A DNA stretch of 5,131 nt from Anaerolineaceae bacterium (GTDB taxonomy: Bacteria; Chloroflexota; Anaerolineae; Anaerolineales; Anaerolineaceae). The notes beneath the pieces are model-generated. The model was not told the DNA's origin, made no database searches, and saw only the letters and a list, made by a program, of their open reading frames with translations. How positions within the stretch are numbered: position 1 is the first letter of the stretch; each line of letters opens with the position of its first letter. The stretch is taken from contig JAUXFJ010000136.1 of assembly GCA_030620065.1 (NCBI GenBank), positions 1 to 5,131 on the forward strand. Direction: 5' to 3'. The position numbers and the translations under genes were made by a program. This document shows positions 1 through 5,131 of the stretch, one piece after another.

Positions 1-1
1 C

Positions 2-85
2 TTGCTTTGTGCGCGCGGTCATGAGCAAGATGTTAAAAAAATTGTTAATCGCCTGAAGGAACAGAAAAAGGATCACCTGCTCTAA
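2..85 (+). CDS. C-terminal end of an unidentified protein (5' partial)
   Basis: An open frame enters from the left edge and ends at TAA 83-85, giving 27 residues that begin LLCARGHEQDVKKIVNRL and end KKDHLL. The tail is strongly charged and lysine-rich and looks like a final amphipathic helix, which is common at protein ends. The codons look ordinary and the stop is followed by an intergenic stretch, so a real gene end is likely. The fragment is too short to assign a family. It may be co-transcribed with the small Cys-rich gene that starts 66 nt later, since I see no terminator hairpin between them. Confidence 0.5.
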   Translation: MLCARGHEQDVKKIVNRLKEQKKDHLL

Positions 86-151
86 GGCTCGCGAACATGT
101 GAATACCTAAAATACAGAATATGGCAAAGAGTGAATAGAAGGAAACACCTT

Positions 152-355
152 ATGGAATGTAAACAAGACCAGAATCTGAGCAGATGCAACTGCACCTACG
201 AACCCTGCCGCCGCAAAGGGCTGTGCTGTGAATGCTTGCAATATCATCTCCAAATGCGCGAGCTGCCTGGATGCTGCTTTCCGGACAAGGCTGAACGCAC
301 TTACGATCGCTCCTTTGAACATTTTGCCCGATTGGTAACAGAAGGTCAAGTTTGA
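152..355 (+). CDS. Small cysteine-rich DUF6485 family protein
   Basis: This is a 67-residue cytosolic protein with nine cysteines (C3, C12, C14, C19, C25, C26, C28, C41, C42). The pattern CNCTYEPCRRKGLCCECL, then the CCFP motif and a TYDRSFEHF tail, is what I recall of the DUF6485 family. The cysteine spacing (CxC, CCxC, CC) suggests a bound metal, zinc or iron-sulfur, but this is inferred and the family's function is not known to me. ATG 152 is chosen because AAGGAA at 139-144 sits at normal Shine-Dalgarno distance and the family begins MEC or similar. An in-frame GTG at 131 would add seven residues and would put the ribosome site inside the coding region. There is no signal peptide or membrane segment. 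The gene lies just upstream of the SAM hydrolase promoter and so is probably a separate unit. Confidence 0.85.
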   Translation: MECKQDQNLSRCNCTYEPCRRKGLCCECLQYHLQMRELPGCCFPDKAERTYDRSFEHFARLVTEGQV

Positions 356-380
356 AGAACAAAAAAGAATGTTTTTCCTC

Positions 381-409
381 TTGACTTAAGATTCCATAAA
401 TGCTATACA
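381..409 (+). promoter_or_regulatory. Extended -10 sigma-70-type promoter giving a leaderless transcript
   Basis: TTGACT at 381-386 (five of six matches to TTGACA) is followed by a 17-nt spacer and TATACA at 404-409 (five of six matches to TATAAT). A TG pair at 401-402, one base before the hexamer, makes an extended -10. The expected start point, about seven bases after the -10, falls at 416-417, on the A of the SAM hydrolase ATG at 417. The mRNA would thus have essentially no 5' leader, and the bases just before the ATG (TACTCC) contain no Shine-Dalgarno. The promoter would drive the hydrolase and the ECF transporter genes behind it. The boxes are seen directly; the start point is inferred. 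Confidence 0.75.
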
Positions 410-416
410 TTACTCC

Positions 417-1208
417 ATGAGTATCATTTCCCTTACAACTGATTTTGGTAATCTCAATGGTTTTATTGGCGTTATGAAAGGCGTCATCTGGGGAATCGCG
501 CCCGACGCACATATCGCGGACATAACTCACGATATCCCAGCCCAAAATGTGCTTCAGGGGGCTTACGCACTTTGGCGCGTGGTGCCTTTCTTTCCACCTG
601 GCAGCGTACACATTGCGGTCGTTGATCCTGGCGTTGGAACCCAACGCCGCCCAATTGGTCTAAAGATCGGGGAGCAGCAGTTCATCGTTCCAGATAACGG
701 CTTGATCACACCCATCTTGATAGATAGTGAAGCAGCAGGGCTGCCAATTGAGATTGTACATCTCAACAACCCAAAGTACTGGCTGCCGCAAGTAAGCCAT
801 ACTTTCCATGGCCGCGATATCTTCGCACCCACTGGTGCACATTTGGCAGCCGGCGTACCGCTGCAAGCATTAGGAGATACGATTGACGATCCAATAAGGT
901 TGGATCTCCCACGCCCACAGAAAACCGACTCAGGTTGGTTGGCACACATCACAATCATTGACGTTTTCGGCAATTTAACCACTGATTTGCCTGCCAAATT
1001 GATATCCAATCCCGATGATGTGAGTTTCCAACTCAAAGAACACAAAATAGAAGGCCTGGTGCATTCGTATGGACACCGCCAGGCCGGCGAACTAGTTGCC
1101 CTGATTGATGCCGAAAACTATGTGGAAATTGCTGTGGTCAATGGCAATGCTGCAAAGGAGACTGGTGCTCAAATCGGCGACATTATTGAGGTTATCGTAA
1201 ATGCCTAA
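417..1208 (+). CDS. S-adenosylmethionine hydrolase, adenosine-forming (SAM hydroxide adenosyltransferase, DUF62)
   Basis: This 263-residue cytosolic enzyme belongs to the DUF62/COG1912 family, whose members use water-derived hydroxide to split S-adenosylmethionine into adenosine and methionine. The N-terminal ISLTTDFG (residues 4-11) is the family hallmark. The three residues that define the hydroxide-using branch appear to be present: D70 in VVDPGVG, R77 seven residues later, and H131 in FHGRDIFAP. This separates it from the related fluorinases and chlorinases, which lack the Asp-Arg-His set. The C-terminal domain (about 160-263) carries the usual IDVFGNLTTD stretch (191-200). Length is normal for the family. 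ATG 417 matches the usual N-terminus exactly, although there is no Shine-Dalgarno, which fits a leaderless mRNA. The stop overlaps the start of the next gene by 8 nt, so the ECF ATPase is probably translationally coupled. The physiological role of the family is poorly understood; the linkage to an importer suggests a salvage role. Confidence 0.93.
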   Translation: MSIISLTTDFGNLNGFIGVMKGVIWGIAPDAHIADITHDIPAQNVLQGAYALWRVVPFFPPGSVHIAVVDPGVGTQRRPIGLKIGEQQFIVPDNGLITPILIDSEAAGLPIEIVHLNNPKYWLPQVSHTFHGRDIFAPTGAHLAAGVPLQALGDTIDDPIRLDLPRPQKTDSGWLAHITIIDVFGNLTTDLPAKLISNPDDVSFQLKEHKIEGLVHSYGHRQAGELVALIDAENYVEIAVVNGNAAKETGAQIGDIIEVIVNA

Positions 1209-2826
1209 AACCAACGCGGCCGCTCTGGTCTTTGATGATCTGAGCTTTCAATACAATACTCGCAGTGAACCTGCCATTCAACATATCAGCTTTTCCGTTC
1301 AACCTGGTGAATTGCTCTTAATTGCCGGTTCCAGCGGCTGTGGAAAAACAACCTTGATGCGCTGCGCTAACGGACTGATTCCAAATGCCTATCACGGGAA
1401 AATCAGCGGGGACATAAAACTTTTTGGACGCTCCGTTTTCGAAATGCAAATGGCTGAGATCTCTCAAGCCGTAGGTACCCTGCTGCAGGATCCTGAGCGT
1501 CAGATCCTCGGGTCATACGTGCTTAATGAAGTAGGCTTCGGACTTGAAAGCCTTGGAATTCCGCGCAACGAGATCATCCCACGCGTTGATGAAACGCTTG
1601 AGCACCTCGGCATTCTCCATATGCGCGATCGAGAAACCTTTGGGACTTCAGGCGGGGAGAAGCAAAAGATTGCCCTGGCCGGTGTCCTGGTCATGAAGCC
1701 TAAAATTCTGCTGTTGGATGAACCACTCTCTAGTCTCGACCCTGCTTCAGCGCATGAGGCCTTGCAGACTTTTCGCCAGCTCGCAGATGAAGGCTTGTCT
1801 GTTGTGATCGTGGAGCACCGCGTTGAGGACGTGTTGACCATTCACCCGGATACAGTGGTCTATATTGATGAAGGTCAGGTGACATACTGCGGTGATAGTA
1901 AGGGTTTGATGGCCATTGTGGACTACCGGCGTATCAAATTACCAGCAGATATCGTCGTGGAGAGAGCGCGCAATGCACCAGCGCCGCAATTCTACCCCGT
2001 CCTAAAACCAAATTATAAAAACCCGGAAACCCTGTTGAGTTTCGAGGGAGTACATTTTCAATACAATGAAGATAGTCCTGAAGTACTGGATGACATCAAC
2101 TTTGAAATCCATAAAGGGGATGTGATTGCTGTACTTGGCCATAATGGTTCTGGAAAAACGACAATGGTCAAGCATGCATTAGGCTTGTTAAAACCAACCC
2201 AAGGGCATGTCCTTTTGGAAGGTCTTGATACACAGAAGATGACAGTTGCGGAAGCGGCACACACCGTGGGGTATGTCTTTCAGAGTCCCACACAAATGCT
2301 TTTTGCCCCCACAGTAAAGGAAGAGCTCGCCTTTGGACCTAAAAATCTAGGCTTTTCACCAGAAGAAATCGACAAAAACGTCACATGGGCAATTGAAACG
2401 GTCCATCTCAATGAAGAATTAGATACCCCTCCCCTCGCCCTGTCCTTTGGCCAGCAGAAGCGCATCAGCATTGCTGCCATCCTCTCCATGCGCTCACGTA
2501 TCTTGATGATGGATGAGCCTACTGCAGGTCAGGATTATTGGAATTACCAGGCTTTTATGGATGCGATCCTGCAAATGCCCGGTTTTGATTCGGTCATTTT
2601 TATTACACATGATCTCGACCTGGCATTGATCTATGCGAACCGCATCCTAATCCTTTACGGCGGAAAGATCGTTGCAGATGGCAGACCGCAGGATGTTTTG
2701 CAAGATGAGTTACAATTAAAAAAATTCAGAATATTACCAACTTCTCTATTGAAGCTCAATATGCAATACCTGCCAAAGACTGGCAGTTTTTATCGGGCTG
2801 AAACTATCGCTCACTTTATAGGTTAA
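1201..2826 (+). CDS. ECF transporter energy-coupling ATPase, two fused ATP-binding domains (EcfA-EcfA type)
   Basis: A 541-residue cytoplasmic protein with two complete ABC ATPase domains in one chain, as in YkoD-like group I ECF systems. Domain 1 has Walker A GSSGCGKT (43-50), Q-loop Q96, signature TSGGE (149-153), Walker B ILLLDE (169-174), D-loop SLD (178-180) and switch H206. Domain 2 has Walker A GHNGSGKT (313-320), Q361, signature LSFGQ (414-418), Walker B ILMMDE (434-439), D-loop GQD (443-445) and H470. Both catalytic glutamates (E174, E439) and both switch histidines are intact, so both composite sites should hydrolyse ATP. A linker of about 50 residues joins the domains, and about 35 residues follow domain 2. 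ATG 1201 lies inside the end of the SAM hydrolase gene. I see no strong Shine-Dalgarno, so coupled translation is likely. With the S and T components downstream it completes an importer. Fusion of the two ATPases is normal for dedicated ECF modules and is not an artefact. Confidence 0.95.
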   Translation: MPKTNAAALVFDDLSFQYNTRSEPAIQHISFSVQPGELLLIAGSSGCGKTTLMRCANGLIPNAYHGKISGDIKLFGRSVFEMQMAEISQAVGTLLQDPERQILGSYVLNEVGFGLESLGIPRNEIIPRVDETLEHLGILHMRDRETFGTSGGEKQKIALAGVLVMKPKILLLDEPLSSLDPASAHEALQTFRQLADEGLSVVIVEHRVEDVLTIHPDTVVYIDEGQVTYCGDSKGLMAIVDYRRIKLPADIVVERARNAPAPQFYPVLKPNYKNPETLLSFEGVHFQYNEDSPEVLDDINFEIHKGDVIAVLGHNGSGKTTMVKHALGLLKPTQGHVLLEGLDTQKMTVAEAAHTVGYVFQSPTQMLFAPTVKEELAFGPKNLGFSPEEIDKNVTWAIETVHLNEELDTPPLALSFGQQKRISIAAILSMRSRILMMDEPTAGQDYWNYQAFMDAILQMPGFDSVIFITHDLDLALIYANRILILYGGKIVADGRPQDVLQDELQLKKFRILPTSLLKLNMQYLPKTGSFYRAETIAHFIG

Positions 2827-2827
2827 A

Positions 2828-2833
2828 TATAAT
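2828..2833 (+). promoter_or_regulatory. Possible internal -10 box upstream of the S-component gene
   Basis: A perfect TATAAT hexamer lies immediately after the ATPase stop codon, in a short AT-rich gap. No convincing -35 box lies 16-18 nt upstream (the bases there read roughly CTATCGCT) and there is no TG extension. If used, it would give the S gene a leader of about 38 nt with its own ribosome site and let S be made in excess over the ATPase. A chance match in AT-rich sequence is equally possible. Confidence 0.25.
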
Positions 2834-2863
2834 GCAATACATTTTATTCAAGTTCACTAGAAA

Positions 2864-2868
2864 AGGAG
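2864..2868 (+). promoter_or_regulatory. Ribosome binding site of the S-component gene
   Basis: AGGAG within AAAAGGAGAA lies nine bases before ATG 2878. It is a much stronger site than those of the two upstream operon genes, which have none that is obvious, and suggests that the S component is translated independently and well. Confidence 0.75.
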
Positions 2869-2877
2869 AAATATCAA

Positions 2878-3435
2878 ATGTCAGAAAAGAAGAAATCATT
2901 ATTTAAGTTTGGAACCCGCGAGGTGGTCTACTCCGCCATTGGCGCAGCCCTCTACGCGGTCCTGACCTATGCAACGAACTTTATGCAGTTGCCCGGTTCA
3001 GGCAATGTTGCCATGCGCCCCGCCGTAGTCATTCCCATGTTCTTTGGTATCGCCTTCGGTCCCATTGTCGGTTTCATCACTGGTTTTATTGGCAATATTC
3101 TTTCAGACCTGCTCAGCGGTTGGGGATTCTGGTTCTGGTGGGACCTCGGTAATGGTATTATGGGTCTCATCCCTGGTCTTATCGCCGTAGCCATCATTGA
3201 TTACAAAGCCATTAAATCTCTGCTGCTTGGAGAATTCTTTGTTATCCTCGGCGCAGCCGGTGGCATGGGCGTAGCCGCCATCTCTGAAATGTGGGTCTCG
3301 GGAGCCGACATGACTGCCGTCATATATTACAACTTTTTGCCCGCCTTCCTGACCAACATCGCCAATGGCCTGATCCTGTTGCCAATCTTGATGGTTGCCT
3401 ACGCAGCCGTCGCTCAACGATCTGGTCGTCAATAA
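2878..3435 (+). CDS. ECF transporter substrate-binding S component (ECF-ribofla_trS / UPF0397-like)
   Basis: A 185-residue integral membrane protein with about six hydrophobic segments (roughly 16-33, 48-60, 62-79, 90-107, 114-136 and 155-180) and a basic, lysine-rich N-terminus, the size and layout of ECF S components. Helix 1 (AIGAALYAV) has AxxxA spacings (A20/A24, A23/A27), the known contact with the T component. The run FGPIVGFITGFIGN (60-73), then a tryptophan-rich GWGFWFWWDLGNGIMG (81-96), resembles the UPF0397 / ECF-type riboflavin transporter S family as I remember it. It binds the vitamin or metabolite, but the substrate cannot be read from sequence, and the riboflavin name in that family is not proof. 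ATG 2878 follows a clear AGGAG. It sits 51 nt after its ATPase and 73 nt before its T component; linkage to a SAM hydrolase may hint at a nucleoside, methionine or SAM-related ligand. Confidence 0.88.
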   Translation: MSEKKKSLFKFGTREVVYSAIGAALYAVLTYATNFMQLPGSGNVAMRPAVVIPMFFGIAFGPIVGFITGFIGNILSDLLSGWGFWFWWDLGNGIMGLIPGLIAVAIIDYKAIKSLLLGEFFVILGAAGGMGVAAISEMWVSGADMTAVIYYNFLPAFLTNIANGLILLPILMVAYAAVAQRSGRQ

Positions 3436-3449
3436 GCTTTAACTACAAT

Positions 3450-3485
3450 TCACCAGCAGCCATTCATATGAATGGCTGCTGGTGA
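3450..3485. repeat. Perfect 36-bp inverted repeat between the S and T genes
   Basis: Two 18-nt arms (3450-3467 and 3468-3485) are exact reverse complements with no spacer. The left arm reads TCACCAGCAGCCATTCAT and the centre is CATATG. As RNA it would fold into a long, GC-containing hairpin starting 14 nt after the S stop codon and ending 23 nt before the T start codon. No U-tract follows on either strand, so it is not a standard intrinsic terminator. The likeliest role is an intercistronic stem-loop that stabilises the upstream S mRNA or lowers expression of T. A protein operator is a second possibility. Confidence 0.85.
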
Positions 3486-3508
3486 TGCTCGTATAGGAAC
3501 CGATTATT

Positions 3509-4390
3509 GTGTTGGTCACCTGGCGCTATAAATATCGCAACAGCATCATGGATAGAATTGATCCGCGTGCACGTTGGATCTTTTCTTGTGCGTTCTTGAT
3601 CTCCTGCACAATGTTTTGGGATGCCAGGTTCCTGATCTTTTTCTTTATCATCGCCGTGGTCTGGTATACATTCGGGCGCACAAAATGGAAAGAGACCCGC
3701 CGCGGCTGGCTCCTGGTTAGCGTCATGCTCTTCTCAATGATCGTGATCAACACGCTGATTACAGGCGGCGGTGCAGGCGGAGTGGTGCCTCCCGGTGGTC
3801 ATGAAGTATGGACGCAGGGTTTCACCATTCCCTGGGTCAATTGGCATATTCATTTTGGATTGACGGCTGAACGGCTTTGGTTTGCAATCTGTCAACTTTT
3901 GCGCTTGGGGGGCATTTCTGCAATATTTGTCCTGATCCCCTATACAATGGACTCACGCAGCTACGGAGCCACTTTCCACGGGCTTGGCATGCCAGATCGT
4001 TTTGCTTATACAATGGAGCTGTCGTTCCGCTTTATACCAACCCTGGCACAAGATTCCGCCGCCACTTTAGATGCCCAAAAAGCGCGCGGCTACGAAATTG
4101 AAAAGGTCAAAGGGGGGCTGTTCCGCAAAATTCTGCGCATTGCACCCTTGATTGTTCCGATTACTATGAACTCGATTGTCGCCAGTGAGGATGTGGCAAA
4201 TGCCATGGACTTGCGCTGTTTTGGGCAGTACAAACGTACATGGCTTTTCGAATTGAAATTTCACTGGTGGGATATCATACTGATCATATTCAGCGCCCTG
4301 ATGCTGATTGGCAGCGCGGTGGCTGCTTATGGCTTCAAAATGGGCAACTTCTGGATTCCAGAGTCCTTTATTAATATGCTGATAGGATAA
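3509..4390 (+). CDS. ECF transporter transmembrane T component (EcfT-like)
   Basis: A 293-residue membrane protein of the EcfT/CbiQ family, which links the two ATPases to the S component. The N-terminal MDRIDPRAR (14-22) is the family's usual start of the folded region, followed by hydrophobic segments near 24-35, 41-55, 67-84, 122-143 and a C-terminal one at about 252-275. The coupling region contains the first family signature, ARG at 192-194 in AQKARGY. The second signature appears as LRC at 235-237 (AMDLRCFG), keeping the arginine but replacing the usual glycine with cysteine. A glycine-rich stretch GGGAGGVVPPGG (86-97) makes a loop between membrane segments. GTG 3509 is chosen because the residues before M14 match the short pre-helix seen in relatives; AGGA at 3495-3498 is a weak and slightly distant ribosome site. 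ATG 3548 is the alternative. It is the last gene of the transporter set. Confidence 0.92.
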   Translation: MLVTWRYKYRNSIMDRIDPRARWIFSCAFLISCTMFWDARFLIFFFIIAVVWYTFGRTKWKETRRGWLLVSVMLFSMIVINTLITGGGAGGVVPPGGHEVWTQGFTIPWVNWHIHFGLTAERLWFAICQLLRLGGISAIFVLIPYTMDSRSYGATFHGLGMPDRFAYTMELSFRFIPTLAQDSAATLDAQKARGYEIEKVKGGLFRKILRIAPLIVPITMNSIVASEDVANAMDLRCFGQYKRTWLFELKFHWWDIILIIFSALMLIGSAVAAYGFKMGNFWIPESFINMLIG

Positions 4391-4417
4391 AACCAAAAAT
4401 CATGTCGGGGGGATAAA

Positions 4418-4519
4418 ATGCCTGCTTCAAGTCTGCAAAGAACCGAAACTATTCCTATGGTATATTTTGATTGGCTACAAAATCAAATAAAACACGTCTT
4501 AAATGAAATTCTTAATTGA
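4418..4519 (+). CDS. Possible 33-residue small ORF between the transporter and the aminopeptidase gene
   Basis: ATG 4418 follows a G-rich run (GGGGGGA at 4407-4413) at a spacing usable as a Shine-Dalgarno, and the frame closes at TGA 4517-4519. The peptide begins MPASSLQRTETIPM and ends in an amphipathic segment, WLQNQIKHVLNEILN. I recognise no family. The stop lies 18 nt before the aminopeptidase start and in the same frame, so it could be a leader peptide, a free small protein, or chance. The second half is AT-rich, unlike the flanking genes, which lowers confidence. The rest of the 147-nt gap shows no convincing promoter or terminator. Confidence 0.25.
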   Translation: MPASSLQRTETIPMVYFDWLQNQIKHVLNEILN

Positions 4520-4525
4520 AAACTC

Positions 4526-4531
4526 AGGAGG
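4526..4531 (+). promoter_or_regulatory. Full-consensus Shine-Dalgarno that decides a TTG start
   Basis: AGGAGG lies six bases before TTG 4538. An in-frame TGA at 4517-4519 excludes any earlier start and the protein family begins near here, so this ribosome site identifies TTG as the start codon. Confidence 0.88.
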
Positions 4532-4537
4532 ACTTCC

Positions 4538-5131
4538 TTGACAGATTACAACCCAGACTGGAATGCTTATTGCGAAAAAGCAAACTCCCTCCTGAAACGA
4601 CTCTTTCCGATTTGCCGCAGCATCACTGGCAATGGTGTCCGCCAGACGCTTTCGATATTGCTTGAGGACATCGATTTTGACCTCTATGAAGTTCCCTCCG
4701 GGACCTCCTGCTACGACTGGACTGTGCCTGATGAGTGGAATATCAAAGATGCTTATGTGAAAGATTCGTCTGGAAAGCGAGTTATCGATTTTCAGGCAAA
4801 TAACCTGCATGTGGTTAATTACAGCACCCCAATTGATGCGCTAATGAGTTTCGATGAGCTTTCCAAACACCTTTTCTCATTACCTGATTTGCCGGATGCA
4901 ATACCCTACCGCACCAGTTATTACAATAAAACATGGGGCTTTTGCCTGACACATGAGCAGTACCTTGCTCTTGATAAAAAGGAACAGTATACAGTCCGCA
5001 TTGATTCAACCCTCGAACCCGGCAGCCTGACTTACGGCGAAGGCGTTATCAAGGGGACATCCGGCAAGGAATTCCTCATATCCACATACACCTGTCACCC
5101 ATCATTGGGAAATGACAACCTCTCTGGGGTA
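4538..5131 (+). CDS. DUF2172/DUF4910 aminopeptidase-like protein (COG4310 type), 3' partial
   Basis: The first 198 residues of a protein cut by the window edge. LFPICRSITGNGVRQTL (25-41) is the hallmark near the start of DUF4910/DUF2172 proteins, which carry an M28-like zinc aminopeptidase fold. The motif CHPSLGNDNLSG (186-197) supplies H187 and D193, expected as the first two zinc ligands; the remaining ligands would lie past the edge. The family normally runs to over 400 residues, so about half is missing. Relatives often sit in polysaccharide or surface-structure clusters and their substrates are mostly unknown to me, so peptidase activity is inferred from the fold. There is no signal peptide, so it is probably cytosolic. 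Translation starts at TTG behind AGGAGG; the first residues read MTDYNPDWNAYCEKANSLLK. It lies 147 nt after the T component on the same strand, with no terminator between, so some read-through from the transporter operon is possible, but a functional link is not shown. Confidence 0.9.
   Translation, partial: MTDYNPDWNAYCEKANSLLKRLFPICRSITGNGVRQTLSILLEDIDFDLYEVPSGTSCYDWTVPDEWNIKDAYVKDSSGKRVIDFQANNLHVVNYSTPIDALMSFDELSKHLFSLPDLPDAIPYRTSYYNKTWGFCLTHEQYLALDKKEQYTVRIDSTLEPGSLTYGEGVIKGTSGKEFLISTYTCHPSLGNDNLSGV

Noticed and set aside
131..355. GTG 131 as start of the DUF6485 gene
   Set aside because: The Shine-Dalgarno-like AAGGAA at 139-144 lies downstream of it and correctly spaced for ATG 152, which also gives the expected N-terminus.
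356..416. Riboswitch or terminator between DUF6485 and the SAM hydrolase
   Set aside because: The gap is 61 nt and mostly occupied by the promoter. The A-run and T-run at 361-376 would pair only by A-U bases and have no stable stem.
150..644. Long minus-strand open frame (164 codons) spanning the DUF6485 gene and the start of the SAM hydrolase
   Set aside because: It runs antisense to two recognisable genes and across a strong plus-strand promoter, and its translation resembles no family I know.
563..1045. Minus-strand open frame of 160 codons inside the SAM hydrolase gene
   Set aside because: It is a shadow of the conserved coding strand with no ribosome site and no recognisable domain.
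3450..3500. Rho-independent terminator at the palindrome
   Set aside because: The stem is perfect but no run of T follows on either strand, and the T gene required for transport lies directly downstream.
4466..4487. Hairpin TTTGATT / AATCAAA after the T gene as a terminator
   Set aside because: Seven base pairs, almost all A-T, with an eight-base loop and no following T-run; it also lies inside the possible small ORF.
4461..4495. Promoter in the gap before the aminopeptidase (TATATT or TTGATT boxes)
   Set aside because: Neither hexamer has a partner box at 16-18 nt spacing; AT-rich sequence explains the matches.
4517..4540. Stop-codon read-through joining the 33-codon ORF to the aminopeptidase
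   Set aside because: The aminopeptidase has its own AGGAGG and TTG, and the family N-terminus needs no extension.
1..5131. Mobile elements, CRISPR arrays, tRNA or rRNA genes
   Set aside because: No transposase or integrase frame, no spaced direct repeats and no recognisable RNA gene were seen; the genes are closely packed and intact.

Overview
The window holds one compact block of plus-strand genes from a bacterium. The best guess is Chloroflexota/Anaerolineae-like, or another anaerobe. This is an inference from the gene mix (a Cys-rich DUF6485 protein, a DUF62 S-adenosylmethionine hydrolase, a self-contained group I ECF importer and a COG4310-type aminopeptidase), the moderate base composition and the use of GTG and TTG starts. 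No marker gene fixes the taxonomy.

Layout: (1) 2-85, the last 27 codons of an unidentified gene; (2) 152-355, a 67-residue cysteine-rich DUF6485 protein; (3) 381-409, a near-consensus sigma-70-type promoter whose predicted start point falls on the ATG of the next gene, implying a leaderless mRNA; (4) 417-1208, SAM hydroxide adenosyltransferase (DUF62), overlapping by 8 nt (5) 1201-2826, a fused double ATPase of an ECF transporter; (6) 2878-3435, the membrane substrate-binding S component; (7) 3450-3485, a perfect 36-bp inverted repeat; (8) 3509-4390, the transmembrane T component; (9) 4391-4537, a gap with a possible 33-codon small ORF; (10) 4538 to the window edge, the first 198 residues of a DUF2172/DUF4910 aminopeptidase-like protein, translated from TTG behind a full AGGAGG Shine-Dalgarno.

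Genes 4, 5, 6 and 8 read as one operon. They give a complete ECF importer (two fused nucleotide-binding domains, S and T) translationally coupled to an enzyme that hydrolyses S-adenosylmethionine to adenosine and methionine. The substrate cannot be read from the sequence. The coupling suggests a purine-nucleoside, methionine or SAM-related compound, but this is a hypothesis. There is no room for a riboswitch in front of the operon if the leaderless promoter is the one used.

The most notable observations are the leaderless extended -10 promoter, the overlap of the SAM hydrolase with the ECF ATPase, the perfect palindrome between the S and T genes, and the altered second signature motif of the T component. 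No tRNA, rRNA, CRISPR array, insertion sequence or integration site was seen.
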